Assembly (NCBI GenBank): GCA_037783545.1
Contig: JBBELK010000821.1
Location: forward strand, 1 to 64,000
Direction: 5' to 3'
Length of the DNA: 64,000 nucleotides
Source of the DNA: Henricia sp. BOLD:AAB3569
Taxonomy: Eukaryota > Echinodermata > Asteroidea > Spinulosida > Echinasteridae
The position numbers and the translations under genes are program-made. Positions 13,241 to 26,590 of the stretch are shown one piece after another. How positions within the stretch are numbered: position 1 is the first letter of the stretch; each line of letters opens with the position of its first letter. Below the pieces are notes generated by a model. The model was not told the DNA's origin, did not search any database, and worked only from the letters and a program-made list of their open reading frames with translations.

Positions 13241-16200
13241 TTTTTGGCAAAATTTCCGTTTTTCTTAGAAATTTATCTTGGAAACTGCTGAAGTAGGTGC
13301 CAAATGGGCTAAATATTCGTTAGGAGGCATTTCTGAGACATTTTCAAAAAAGTCAATTTTGGGCCAATTTTGATAAAAATGGCTGGACTAACCCCTTGTG
13401 TTTTTTTTCATTTTTGGCCAAAAATGTTTAGATTTAGATTTTTTTCAATATTGCAGGAAACGTTGCTTAGAATCCATAGATGATATTCTTTGAATTTGAC
13501 CTTGACTGCTCATCCAGGGAATAAAATATGAAATTTTGAAAATTATATATTTTTGGCCAAAATGTCCGTTTTTCTTAAAAATTTAACTTGGAAACTGCTG
13601 AAGTAGGTGCCAAATGGGCTAAATATTCGTTAGGAGGCATTTCTGAGACATTTTCAAAAAGTCAATTTTGGGCCAATTTTGATAAAAATGGCTGGACTAA
13701 CCCCTTGTGATTTTTTCATTTTTGGCCAAAAATGTTTAGATTTAGATTTTGTTCAATATTGCAGGAAACGTTGCTTAGAACCTATAGATGATATTCCTTG
13801 AATTTGACCTTGACTGCTCATCCAGGGAATAAAATATGAAATTTTGAAAATTATATATTTTTGGCCAAAATTTCCGTTTTTCTTAAAAATTTAACTTGGA
13901 AACTGCTGAAGTAGGTGCCAAATGGGCTAAATATTCGTTAGGAGGCATTTCTGAGACATTTTCAAAAAAGTCAATTGTTGGGCCAATTTTGATAAAAATG
14001 GCTGGACTAACCCCTTGTGTTTTTTTTCATTTTTGGCCAAAAATGTTTAGATTTAGATTTTGTTCAATATTGCAGGAAACGTTGCTTAGAATCCATAGAT
14101 GATATTCCTTGAATTTGACCTTGACTGCTCATCCAGGGAATAAAATATGAAATTTTGAAAATTATATATTTTTGCCAAAATTTCCGTTTTTCTTCGAAAT
14201 TTAACTTGGAAACTGCTGAAGTAGGTGCCAAATAGGCTAAATATTCGTTAGGAGGCATTTCTGAGACATTTTCAAAAAGTCAATTTTGGGCCAATTTTGA
14301 TAAAAAATGGCTGGACCAACCCCTTGTGATTTTTTTCATTTTTGGCCAAAAATGTTTAGATTTAGATTTTGTTCAATATTGCAGGAAACGTTGCTTAGAA
14401 TCCATAGATGATATTCCTTGAATTTGACCTTGACTGCTCATCCAGGGAATAAAATATGAAATTTTGAAAATTATATATTTTTGGCCAAAATTTCTGTTTT
14501 TCTTAAAAATTTAACTTGGAAACTGCTGAAGTAGGTGCCAAATGGGCTAAATATTCGTTAGGAGGCATTTCTGAGACATTTTCAAAAAAGTCAATTTTGG
14601 GCCAATTTTGATAAAATGGCTGGACTAACCCCTTGTGTTTTTTTTCATGTTTGGCCAAAATGTTTAGATTTAGATTTTGTTCAATATTGCAGGAAACGTT
14701 GCTTAGAATCCATAAATGATATTCCTTGAATTTGACCTTGACTGCTAATCCAGGAAATAAAATATGAAATTTTGAAAATTATTTATTTTTGGCCAAAATT
14801 TTCGTTTTTCTTAGAAATTTAACTTGGAAACTGCTGAAGTAGGTGCCAAATGGGCTAAATATTCGTTAGGAGGCATTTCTGAGACATTTTCCAAAAAGTC
14901 AATTTTGGGCCAATTTTGATAAAAATGGCTGGACTAACCCCTTGTGTTTTTTTTCATTTTTGGCCAAAAATGTTTAGATTTAGATTTTGTTCAATATTGC
15001 AGGAAACGTTGCTTAGAATCCATAGATGATATTCCTTGAATTTGACCTTGACTGCTCATCCAGGGAATAAAATATGAAATTTTGAAAATTATATATTTTT
15101 GGCCAAAATTTCCGTTTTTCTTCGAAATTTAACTTGGAAACTGCTGAAGTAGGTGCCAAATAGGCTAAATATTCGTTAGGAGGCATTTCTGAGACATTTT
15201 CAAAAAGTCAATTTTGGGCCAATTTTGATAAAAATGGCTGGACTAACCCCTTGTGATTTTTTTCATTTTTGGCCAAAAATGTTTAGATTTAGATTTTGTT
15301 CAATATTGCAGGAAACGTTGCTTAGAATCCATAGATGATATTCCTTGAATTTGACCTTGACTGCTCATCCAGGGAATAAAATATGAAATTTTGATAATTA
15401 TATATTTTTGGCCAAAATTTCCGTTTTTCTTCGAAATTTAACTTGGAAACTGCTGAAGTAGGTGCCAAATGGGCTAAATATTCGTTAGGAGGCATTTCTG
15501 AGACATTTTCAAAAAGTCAATTTTGGGCCAATTTGATAAAAATGGCTGGACTAACCCCTTGTGATTTTTTCATTTTTGGCCAAAAATGTTTAGATTTATA
15601 TTTTGTTCAATATTGCAGGAAACGTTGCTTAGAATCCATAGATGATATTCCTTGTATTTGACCTTGACTGCTCATCCAGGGAATAAAATATGAAATTTTG
15701 AAAATTATATATTTTTGGCAAAAATTTCCGTTTTTTCTTAGAAATTTAACTTGGAAACTGCTGAAGTAGGTGCCAAATGGGCTAAATATTCGTTAGGAGG
15801 CATTTCTGAGACATTTTCAAAAAGTCAATTTTGGGCCAATTTTGATAAAAATGGCTGGACTAACCCTTGGTGTTTTTTTTTCATTTTTGGCCAAAAATGT
15901 TTAGATTTAGATTTGTTCAATATTGCAGGAAACGTTGCTTAGAATCCATAGATGATATTCCTTGAATTTGACCTTGACTGCTCATCCAGGGAATAAAATA
16001 TGAAATTTTGAAAATTATATATTTTTGGCAAAAATTTCCGTTTTTCTTAAAAATTTAACTTGGAAACTGCTGAAGTAGGTGCCAAATGGGCTAGATATTC
16101 GTTAGGAGGCATTTCTGAGACATTTTCAAAAAGTCAATTTTGGGCCAATTTTGATAAAAATGGCTGGACTAACCCCTTGTGATTTTTTTCATTTTTGGCC

Positions 16201-19200
16201 AAAAATGTTTAGATTTAGATTTTGTTCAATATTGCAGGAAACGTTGCTGAGAATCCATAGATGATATTCCTTGAATTTGACCTTGACTGCTCATCCAGGG
16301 AATAAAATATGAAATTTTGAAAATTATATATTTTTGGCCAAAATTTCCGTTTTTCTTAAAAATTTAACTTGGAAACTGCTGAAGTAGGTGCCAAATGGGC
16401 TAAATATTCGTTAGGAGGCATTTCTGAGACATTTCAAAAAGTAAATTTTGGGCCAATTTTGATAAAAATGGCTGGACTAACCCTTGTGATTTTTTCATTT
16501 TTGGCCAAAAATGTTTAGATTTAGATTTTGTTCAATATTGCAGGAAACGTTGCTTAGAATCCATAGATGATATTCCTTGAATTTGACCTTGACTGCTCAT
16601 CCAGGGAATAAAATATGAAATTTTGAAAATTATATTTTTTGGCAAAAATTTCCGTTTTTCTTAAAGATTTAACTTGGAAACTGCTGAAGTAGGTGCCAAA
16701 TGGGCTAAATATTCGTTAGGAGGCATTCTGAGACATTTTCAAAAAGTCAATTTTGGGCCAATTTTGATAAAAATGGCTGGACTAACCCCTTGTGATTTTT
16801 TTCATTTTTGGCCAAAAATGTTTAGATTTAGATTTTGTTCAATATTGCAGGAAACGTTGCTTAGAATCCATAGATGATATTCCTTGAATTTGACCTTGAC
16901 TGCTCATCCAGGGAATAAAATATGAAATTTTGAAAATTATATATTTTTGGCCAAAATTTCCGTTTTTCTTAAAAATTTAACTTGGAAACTGCTGAAGTAG
17001 GTGCCAAATGGGCTAAATATTCGTTAGGAGGCATTTCTGAGACATTTCAAAAAAGTCAATTTTGGGCCAATTTTGATAAAAATGGCTGGACTAACCCCTT
17101 GTGTTTTTTTTCATTTTTGGCCAAAAATGTTTAGATTTAGATTTTGTTCAATATTGCAGAAACGTTGCTTAGAATCCATAGATGATATTCCTTGAATTTG
17201 ACCTTGACTGCTAATCCAGGAAATAAATATGAAATTTTGAAAATTATTTATTTTTGGCCAAAATTTTCGTTTTTCTTAGAAATTTAACTTGGAAACTGCT
17301 GAAGTAGGTGCCAAATGGGCTAAATATTCGTTAGGAGGCATTTCTGAGACATTTTCAAAAAAGTCAATTTTGGGCCAATTTTGATAAAAATGGCTGGACT
17401 AACCCCTTGTGTTTTTTTTCATTTTTGGCCAAAAATGTTTAGATTTAGATTTTGTTCAATATTGCAGGAAACGTTGCTTAGAATCCATAGATGATATTCC
17501 TTGAATTTGACCTTGACTGCTCATCCAGGGAATAAAATATGAAATTTTGAAAATTATATATTTTTGGCCAAAATTTCCGTTTTTCTTAAAAATTTAACTT
17601 GGAAACTGCTGAAGTAGGTGCCAAATGGGCTAAATATTCGTTAGGAGGCATTTCTGAGACATTTTCAAAAAAGTCAATTTTGGGCCAATTTTGATAAAAA
17701 TGGCTGGACTAACCCCTTGTGTTTTTTTTCATGTTTGGCCAAAAATGTTTAGATTTAGATTTTGTTCAATATTGCAGGAAACGTTGCTTAGAATCCATAG
17801 ATGATATTCCTTGAATTTGACCTTGACTGCTAATCCAGGAAATAAAATATGAAATTTTGAAAATTATTTATTTTTGGCCAAAATTTTCGTTTTTCTTAAA
17901 AATTTAACTTGGAAACTGCTGAAGTAGGTGCCAAATGGGCTAAATATTCGTTAGGAGGCATTTCTGAGACATTTTCAAAAAAGTCAATTTTGGGCCAATT
18001 TTGATAAAAATGGCTGGACTAACCCCTTGTGTTTTTTTTCATGTTTGGCCAAAAATGTTTAGATTTAGATTTTGTTCAATATTGCAGGAAACGTTGCTTA
18101 GAATCCATAGATGATATTCCTTGAATTTGACCTTGACTGCTAATCCAGGAAATAAAATATGAAATTTTGAAAATTATTTATTTTTGGCCAAAATTTTCGT
18201 TTTTCTTAGAAATTTAACTTGGAAACTGCTGAAGTAGGTGCCAAATGGGCTAAATATTCGTTAGGAGGCATTTCTGAGACATTTTCCAAAAAGTCAATTT
18301 TGGGCCAATTTTGATAAAAATGGCTGGACTAACCCCTTGTGTTTTTTTTCATTTTTGGCCAAAAATGTTTAGATTTAGATTTTGTTCAATATTGCAGGAA
18401 ACGTTGCTTAGAATCCATAGATGATATTCCTTGAATTTGACCTTGACTGCTCATCCAGGGAATAAAATATGAAATTTTGAAAATTATATATTTTTGGCCA
18501 AAATTTCCGTTTTTCTTCGAAATTTAACTTGGAAACTGCTGAAGTAGGTGCCAAATAGGCTAAATATTCGTTAGGAGGCATTTCTGAGACATTTTCAAAA
18601 AGTCAATTTTGGGCCAATTTTGATAAAAATGGCTAGACTAACCCCTTGTGATTTTTTTCATTTTTGGCCAAAAATGTTTAGATTTAGATTTTGTTCAATA
18701 TTGCAGGAAACGTTGCTTAGAATCCATAGATGATATTCCTTGAATTTGACCTTGACTGCTCATCCAGGGAATAAAATATGAAATTTTGATAATTATATAT
18801 TTTTGGCCAAAATTTCCGTTTTTCTTCGAAATTTAACTTGGAAACTGCTGAAGTAGGTGCCAAATGGGCTAAATATTCGTTAGGAGGCATTTCTGAGACA
18901 TTTTCAAAAAGTCAATTTTGGGCCAATTTTGATAAAAATGGCTGGACTAACCCCTTGTGATTTTTTTCATTTTTGGCCAAAAATGTTTAGATTTAGATTT
19001 TGTTCAATATTGCAGGAAACGTTGCTTAGAATCCATAGATGATATTCCTTGAATTTGACCTTGACTGCTCATCCAGGGAATAAAATATGAAATTTTGAAA
19101 ATTATATATTTTTGGCCAAAATTTCCGTTTTTCTTCGAAATTTAACTTGGAAACTGCTGAAGTAGGTGCCAAATAGGCTAAATATTCGTTAGGAGGCATT

Positions 19201-21570
19201 TCTGAGACATTTTCAAAAAGTCAATTTTGGGCCAATTTTGATAAAAATGGCTGGACTAACCCCTTGTGATTTTTTTCATTTTTGGCCAAAAATGTTTAGA
19301 TTTAGATTTTGTTCAATATTGCAGGAAACGTTGCTTAGAATCCATAGATGATATTCCTTGAATTTGACCTTGACTGCTCATCCAGGGAATAAAATATGAA
19401 ATTTTGATAATTATATATTTTTGGCCAAAATTTCCGTTTTTCTTCGAAATTTAACTTGGAAACTGCTGAAGTAGGTGCCAAATGGGCTAAATATTCGTTA
19501 GGAGGCATTTCTTAGACATTTTCAAAAAGTCAATTTTGGGCCAATTTTGATAAAAATGGCTGGACTAACCCCTTGTGATTTTTTTCATTTTTGGCCAAAA
19601 ATGTTTAGATTTATATTTTGTTCAATATTGCAGGAAACGTTGCTTAGAATCCATAGATGATATTCCTTGTATTTGACCTTGACTGCTCATCCAGGGAATA
19701 AAATATGAAATTTTGAAAATTATATATTTTTGGCCAAAATTTCCGTTTTTCTTAGAAATTTAACTTGGAAACTGGTGAAGTAGGTGCCAAATGGGCTAAA
19801 TATTCGTTAGGAGGCATTTCTGAGACATTTTCAAAAAAGTAAATTTTGGGCCAATTTTGATAAAAATGGCTGGACTAACCCCTTGTGTTTTTTTTCATTT
19901 TTGGCCAAAAATGTTTAGATTTAGATTTTGTTCAATATTGCAGGAAACGTTGCTTAGAATCCATAGATGATATTCCTTGAATTTGACCTTGACTGCTCAT
20001 CCAGGGAATAAAATATGAAATTTTGAAAATTATATATTTTTGGCCAAAATTTCCGTTTTTCTTCGAAATTTAACTTGGAAACTGCTGAAGTAGGTGCCAA
20101 ATGGGCTAAATATTCGTTAGGAGGCATTTCTGAGACATTTTCAAAAAGTCAATTTTGGGCCAATTTTGATAAAAATGGCTGGACTAACCCCTTGTGTTTT
20201 TTTTCATTTTTGGCCAAAAATGTTTAGATTTAGATTTTGTTCAATATTGCAGGAAACGTTGCTTAGAATCCATAGATGATATTCCTTGAATTTGACCTTG
20301 ACTGCTCATCCAGGGAATAAAATATGAAATTTTGAAAATTATATATTTTTGGCAAAAATTTCCGTTTTTCTTAAAAATTTAACTTGGAAACTGCTGAAGT
20401 AGGTGCCAAATGGGCTAGATATTCGTTAGGAGGCATTTCTGAGACATTTTCAAAAAGTCAATTTTGGGCCAATTTTGATAAAAATGGCTGGACTAACCCC
20501 TTGTGATTTTTTTCATTTTTGGCCAAAAATGTTTAGATTTAGATTTTGTTCAATATTGCAGGAAACGTTGCTGAGAATCCATAGATGATATTCCTTGAAT
20601 TTGACCTTGACTGCTCATCCAGGGAATAAAATATGAAATTTTGAAAATTATATATTTTTGGCCAAAATTTCCGTTTTTCTTAAAAATTTAACTTGGAAAC
20701 TGCTGAAGTAGGTGCCAAATGGGCTAAATATTCGTTAGGAGGCATTTCTGAGACATTTTCAAAAAGTAAATTTTGGGCCAATTTTGATAAAAATGGCTGG
20801 ACTAACCCCTTGTGATTTTTTTCATTTTTGGCCAAAAATGTTTAGATTTAGATTTTGTTCAATATTGCAGGAAACGTTGCTTAGAATCCATAGATGATAT
20901 TCCTTGAATTTGACCTTGACTGCTCATCCAGGGAATAAAATATGAAATTTTGAAAATTATATTTTTTGGCAAAAATTTCCGTTTTTCTTAAAGATTTAAC
21001 TTGGAAACTGCTGAAGTAGGTGCCAAATGGGCTAAATATTCGTTAGGAGGCATTTCTGAGACATTTTCAAAAAGTCAATTTTGGGCCAATTTTGATAAAA
21101 ATGGCTGGACTAACCCCTTGTGATTTTTTTCATTTTTGGCCAAAAATGTTTAGATTTAGATTTTGTTCAATATTGCAGGAAACGTTGCTTAGAATCCATA
21201 GATGATATTCCTTGAATTTGACCTTGACTGCTCATCCAGGGAATAAAATATGAAATTTTGAAAATTATATATTTTTGGCCAAAATTTCCGTTTTTCTTAT
21301 AAATTTAACTTGGAAACTGCTGAAGTAGGTGCCAAATGGGCTAAATATTCGTTAGAAGGCAATTCTGAGACATTTTCAAAAAAGTCAATTTTGGGCCAAT
21401 TTTGATAAAAATGGCTAGACTAACCCCTTGTGATTTTTTTCATTTTTGGCCAAAAATGTTTAGATTTATATTTTGTTCTATATTGCAGGAAACGTTGCTT
21501 AGAATCCATAGATGATTTTTCTTGAATTTGACCTTGACTGCTCATCCAGGGAATAAAATATGAAATTTTG
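13236..21570 (-). repeat. Satellite array, right arm (inverted, about 27 monomers)
   Basis: The same satellite in reverse complement. Between 17,200 and 18,900 the word TTAGGAGGCA recurs every 309-310 bp (17,331; 17,641; 17,951; 18,261; 18,571; 18,880). Rare variants recur in blocks: CTGAGAATCC at 16,247 and 20,571, CTTGTATTTG at 15,651 and 19,666, and AAATAGGC at about 15,158 and 18,553. This shows multi-monomer duplications of about 3.4, 4.0 and 4.3 kb (11, 13 and 14 monomers). Copies from about 17,250 on are far cleaner than the left arm. Confidence 0.97.
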
Positions 21571-21670
21571 AAAATTTCACATTTTGATAAATGTCTGATT
21601 TTTGGCAAAAGTTTCAATTTTTCTATTATAATATTTAGCTTGAAAAATAGGCTAATTTTTTTTGCAAGTG
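21571..21670 (-). repeat. Degenerate edge of the satellite
   Basis: After GAAATTTTGAAAATT the sequence still resembles the monomer (TTTTTGGCAAAAGTTTC, TTTTTCTATTATAATATTTAGCTTG, AATAGGCTAA) but with many substitutions. It then becomes unrelated. This is the expected decay of a terminal monomer at an array border. Confidence 0.7.
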
Positions 21671-22117
21671 GAAATGAACTGAAGCTGATGTGTTTAATAA
21701 TAATCTTCATCTTTTATTTCGAAACTATGTTAACCTCCAACAAAACTGTTCTTGCCTTTAATGTATACAGTTAGCTTAATAAAAGAAATAACTCTAAATT
21801 TGCCGTCCAATGCAAAGGCACAAGATGAAAGCATAAAATGAGTTACCTACAATGTCCGAGGGAAAAAATAACATTTTAATCAAATACTACAACTCTACAA
21901 CTTAAAAGCCTTTATTACAGAAACCGTCTACATATTCAGTACTTTGAACCTAATGCTTGAAAGACATGACTGAAACTTGGTAAAAAAAAGATCAAATTTA
22001 ATGCCAAAATAAATTTGGTCATGCTCTGTTTATCGTTGCTTCTTCAAATAATGCTTCAATAATAGAACACAATGCAGACAGAATTCCTTGCTCAGGTTAA
22101 ATAAAATCAAGCACACA
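21671..22117. other. Unique AT-rich DNA next to the satellite
   Basis: No gene, exon-like ORF or inverted repeat is visible. The sequence is AT-rich and non-repetitive within this window. An AATAAA on the minus strand at about 21,911 stands alone and cannot be tied to a transcript. Confidence 0.4.
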
Positions 22118-22380
22118 TTCCTTAAAAACAAGTGGTAGGGTACCAAAAACCTTAAAAACAAGTGGTAGGGTACCCAAAAACCTAAAAAACAAGTGGTAGG
22201 GTACAAGTGTAGGGTACCCTACACTTGTTTTTAGGTTTTTTGTTACCTACACTTGTTTTTAGGTTTTTTTGGTACCTACCACTTGTTTTTAGGTTTGTTG
22301 GTACCCTACCACTTGTTTTTAGGGGTACCAAAAGGTACCATAGAACTTGTTTTTAAGGTTTTTGGGTACCCTAACTTTGC
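22118..22380. repeat. Foldback minisatellite, unit about 32 bp
   Basis: The left half holds three direct units built on AAAACAAGTGGTAGGGTAC. The right half holds about five units of the reverse complement (GTACCCTACCACTTGTTTTT). The halves meet at a perfect 26-bp palindrome at 22,203-22,228, centred on GGGTACCC. The whole block could fold into a long hairpin. A short ORF across it (from 22,253) is a by-product of the repeat. Confidence 0.85.
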
Positions 22381-22450
22381 TGACTGTCTGCTTTACTGTT
22401 TGTGTTTGCGGTACTCTCTGCGTTTGTTCCGTCTATATGGAAACCGAGCT

Positions 22451-22578
22451 TTAATGGCGCGGCACAGGCTAGTCTGCAATGCGCGCGCGCGCAATAAACT
22501 TCGTGCCACGAAATACATGTACGCATGCTCCATGCCTTTGCTATGAAGCAGCGTATTGCTGACGAGCCTGTGCCTGTA
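22451..22578. mobile_element. Palindromic GC-rich MITE, damaged copy
   Basis: Member of the family described at 26,591. The left arm (GGCACAGGCTAGTCTGCAAT plus an alternating GC run) and the centre are present. Most of the right arm is deleted: GCAGCGTATT joins directly to GCTGACGAGCCTGTGCC. Confidence 0.75.
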
Positions 22579-23783
22579 AGCTTTTAAAAACCTACCTTGA
22601 TTGCCAAATCCATTCTGGTTTATTAAAGCCGCACAATTAACCTAAATACATTTATCATAACCAGCAACAAAGATTTGAAAGCTAATTTCTGGTACTTTAA
22701 ACCAAATGATTTTAACACAAGCATCTAAGCATTATTACAAAACCAATGCATTAAGTCTAGCCAGCCACCACCGCGTGAAATGTAACTACTAAACAGCCAA
22801 AGAAATAAAAGTTTACATTATACGTGTTTAAACAAAATAATTTACATGAGACAATGCCTTAACTTAACTTAAAAGTCATTACGAAGTAGATGAACTGTAC
22901 AAATAAAAGCCCCAGATATAATAATCATTTACTACTTTAACACTCGTCTTTCACATCAACTTTAAAACAATATTTGCAACAATGAGGCGTTATAAACAAA
23001 GAAAAATAAATAAACTGTACAATATTAAGGCAATGTTACTTTGTCCTTTTTTTATCCTTTATAATTACTTCCCACTTTAATTTATAATAATTTACTTTAA
23101 AAAATTTATGCTACATTCTTCGGGTTATTTTAAAAACGCTTGTACAACATTATGAATACAACAGCTGTCACATTAAAAACTCTTAAAACATGGTAAAATC
23201 ACCAATATCTGGCGTTTCCCAAAAGAAAACCGTCAGATATAAATACTTTTAAAAAAATATTGAAAATATCAACAGAGCTGGAAGCAACCACCCAAAAAAT
23301 CTGGTACATTTTGTTAAAAAGTTGCATAATTTAGCATGTTTTAAATTCCATTGATCTTTCAAACAAAATAAAATATAGATCTGGATTAGGATTTTTTTTA
23401 AATCTCATCCCTGTGAGTTAATTTTAAACAGTCATCCACTCATTGGGCCTCTGATGGCTGAATTGCTGCATTAACAAAAGTCGAGTTAAACATTTTTAAA
23501 AACAAGATGAAGCTGCTGATTTTAAAACATCCGAGAGTTTGCTGTACAAATTATCATAGAAATTAAAAGGCTCGAGGTTACAAACAACGTTCCTGAGCCA
23601 ATGACACTTTGGTTTGCCTCTGAGAAAGATAATGCAAGGTCTATATAACACTGGTCCTAAGTGCAAAAAACATACGCTTGTATTATCAGAAACGAAAACA
23701 ACAAAGAACAAACGTTGTATTAACAGTGATCTTATTATCAATATTTAACCATACAATTCGGGTCACTCTAGAAAAAACGGACC
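22579..23783. other. AT-rich block without a recognisable gene
   Basis: About 1.2 kb of AT-rich, apparently single-copy sequence with several AATAAA words on the minus strand (for example TTTATT at about 22,618 on the plus strand). It resembles untranslated or 3'-UTR-like sequence, but no transcript can be assigned. No ORF here looks coding. Confidence 0.35.
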
Positions 23784-24030
23784 CCAGGGGCCAATTTCAT
23801 GGCGCTGCTTAGCACAAAAATTTGCTTAGCACAGGATTTGTTTGCTTTATTTTGCAAAAATGGATTGCCAGCCAAAATCGTAAGTGATATGTATTGAAAG
23901 GCATTCTCCTACTCTTGCGAAGAACACAAGTTGGCGATCATTTATTGGCTTGTAATCCATTTTATAAGGCAAATAAATCCTGTGCTAAGCAAATATTTGT
24001 GCTTAGCAGCGCCATGAAATTGTCCCCAGG
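23784..24030. mobile_element. Inverted-repeat MITE, CCAGGGGCCAATTTCAT family
   Basis: The left end reads CCAGGGGCCAATTTCATG-GCGCTGCTTAGCAC and the right end is its near-exact inverse, GTGCTTAGCAGCGCCATGAAATT-GTCCCCAGG. The element is about 247 bp and has no transposase. Relatives lie at 41,926, 44,454 and 46,195. Short ORFs inside it are not genes. Confidence 0.85.
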
Positions 24031-25495
24031 TAATTTGGCTTGTATCATTGGGCACAGGTTATACTTGACCAGTCTTATCACATATTTTACACACACCCGG
24101 CAATCTAAGACAGGCAAGTTGTCGATAAGTGAACAACCGTTGGCCTATCCAAACCCCTGTCTGGCCTCCTACAGCTACAAGCAAAACCCCAGGCCATCCG
24201 TTCGCTCTCCATCTAATGGAAGTGGTCACATCATTTGCTTTGCAGATGGACTGTGCTGCTATTTCAATACGGCGGCTATCCCTAGCTCGCTTCTATCCCA
24301 CAAGACCCCAAACCAGACCAATCAATCTCTAATGGTGTCGCTTTTGCTTATCCAAACCACAAACTGATTTATTTTCCCCTACCCTTTGCATATGTTCCGA
24401 CTGCAGAGGTTGAGAAGGGGAATTCGGAATGGACCTGCCAAGTTTGTACAAACAGTTTGCGATTCAGGACAGGACTGCCCATTACATGTACTTCATAAGG
24501 GTTGGCATGCAGTATCGGTCACAAAATGTCCGTGCTACGATTCTTGTCACTTTACACTTGAAACAGCTACACCAGTGGAATGAAACACGAGTGTACTGGA
24601 TTCAGGAGTCTAAGATTCATGTCTTGAGACTGAATTCTAACTCCTTCAAGGAGTAACTCCATCCTTACATTGCTTAGATTGACAACATGCACGTTTTCTG
24701 ATTAGGGGCTTGCAAAGGTGTGTCTTGGGACAAATTGATGATTTTGTAATTGAAGACAGAAAGGTATGGAGGCCCTTTTTCTACATTTCTTCGACTTTTG
24801 CAAGAAATAGTTGTTTTGCAAAAAGGACCCCTAAAAACCATAAATGTGGCAGACCCAACTTCATCAAAACAACCGACAAAATTATACACCCTTCAGAATA
24901 AGAGAAACTGCACATGCCTTTTGGGCATCTAACGTAAGAGCGGAGCAAGTTCTACGATTAATTTGTCACCGAGACTCGGAGACACACTTCCTACAATTGA
25001 AAGCCTTCGAGCATTTTGGCAAAAACAGGGGGTTACAAATCTGAAAACATCGTCCATTATTGGTGCACGATATCGGTTGCAGGTTTTTCCCTCATGCACA
25101 TTCATGACTTGTTGAGGCCTCCGTGAACTCGAGAGCTGACCGAAGCAAGAAACTCTAAAAATAGCCAATGCACTGGCTCCAAGTCGGCGATTTTACATTG
25201 AGAGGCCACGCAGGTCATGAGATGAAATTACAAATTGACGCTGGTTGAGTTTGAAACGGACAGATGAGTGATGTGGTGAACCAGAATGGGGGAAAACAAG
25301 AAATATTGTTAACGTTTCTGAGGATTTCAAACCGAGAATTTACAGTTGGTTGATTACTGATACCTCGGATTCAGTTAAATTTGGTTAGATTCATTAAAAT
25401 ATGGCAGACATTTAATAATAAATCAAGATTTAAGAATTTCCAATCATATTAAAATTCTCAATTAGGTCCGCACCAAGTAAATGATTGGCTTTCAG
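24031..25495. other. Intergenic DNA, no gene recognised
   Basis: Contains overlapping short ORFs on both strands (for example 23,894-24,367 and 24,386-24,583). None has a recognisable domain, exon boundaries or a consistent frame. No inverted repeats were seen. Confidence 0.35.
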
Positions 25496-25604
25496 GGGAG
25501 GGGGGAGGGGGAGGGGGAGGGGGATGGGGGAGGGGGATGGGGGAGGGGGGAGGGGGGAGGGGGAAGGGGGTAGGGGGTAGGGGGAGAGGGGGGGGGGGGG
25601 GAGT
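25496..25604 (+). repeat. G-rich polypurine tract
   Basis: About 110 bp of GGGGGAGG/GGGGGATG/GGGGGTAG units ending in a run of 13 G. It has dozens of G-runs of four or more, so it is strongly predisposed to G-quadruplex or triplex formation. The proline-rich minus-strand ORF over it is an artefact of the repeat. The exact length may be unreliable in the assembly. Confidence 0.95.
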
Positions 25605-26590
25605 TTAAACTTCTGCATAAGCCCAATGAACCATAAGCCTACTTAAACAGTTCAACAACAAGATTACTTTTAATCTGCCACACCTCTATACTCAAGTATG
25701 GAAGGTAGTTTCATTTTAAAATTATGTACAAGTTGACTCTTGTTTGGTGATAACACAAATTGGCATTTTTCACATATTTCTGAAATCTGGCCGCACATTC
25801 TCACACAAGTCACTAATATTATCACTAATATCAGCTGCAAGCTAGCCATTAGTACTGAAATCACATACTTTTCAAAAACCCACAAAAAGGAAAAAGTGCT
25901 GAAATTGCCTTTAGTCCAGTGGGAAATTACAATACAAGCGTGGGAAAAAAATTGTGATAAATTACAACAAAAGACTGAGATAAAATTAGAAATAGAGGCT
26001 ATCTAAATTGACAGACACTGATGAGCGATGACTAGACTGGACAAACAAGGAAACTCAAGAAGGATGAACAATCGACAAGGAAATGAGCAGATATTGCAGC
26101 GGTGATACTGGTGGAGGGGTGGTTGGGGGCGTTAGAAAGTTTGACAAATGTCAGCCATATTGCCGAACCGCGTTGAGGATTGATGGAACTGGCACAATCA
26201 ATACATGCAACAGGCTGGCATTTGTTGTCTGCAATATGCATGTGTAAGCGAACATACATAGCAAGATATAAAAAAATGCATTTCAAAGAGCAAATGCCCA
26301 CACTTTCTATGATAACAGATTCACAATTTCAAAACAGTAAGAGCTGTAAACATAGAGTTGGATTTGCACACTTCCACTATCTCTCCACCCCCAAACCCAA
26401 GGAAAACAAAATCCTTTTTCGGAATAAAATTGATTGGGGTCGGGGTACAGAGTCCAGACAATCACAGACATGAAAAGACAGATTTTATCTTAAAATACCT
26501 TGACAGTTAAAACAGCAAATGAACTGCTATAGAGTTGATATAAATATGGTATTATGGAAGTTTCAGTACATGTGTATTACCATTATGGAA
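25605..26590. other. Intergenic DNA, nothing recognised
   Basis: No coding ORF, RNA gene or repeat of note is visible. Confidence 0.35.

Noticed and set aside
13290..13320. Possible CENP-B box in the satellite (TTGGAAACTGCTGAAG resembles part of one)
   Set aside because: The essential CGGG-type half is absent; only a short TTGGAAAC stretch agrees.
22118..22380. CRISPR-like look of the short repeats
   Set aside because: The host is an animal, the units are inverted in the second half, and there are no unique spacers or cas genes.
23894..24367. 157-codon plus-strand ORF
   Set aside because: It starts inside a MITE, has no recognisable domain and overlaps another open frame; chance ORF.
25430..25618. 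Proline-rich minus-strand ORF
   Set aside because: Translation of the G-rich tract, not a protein.
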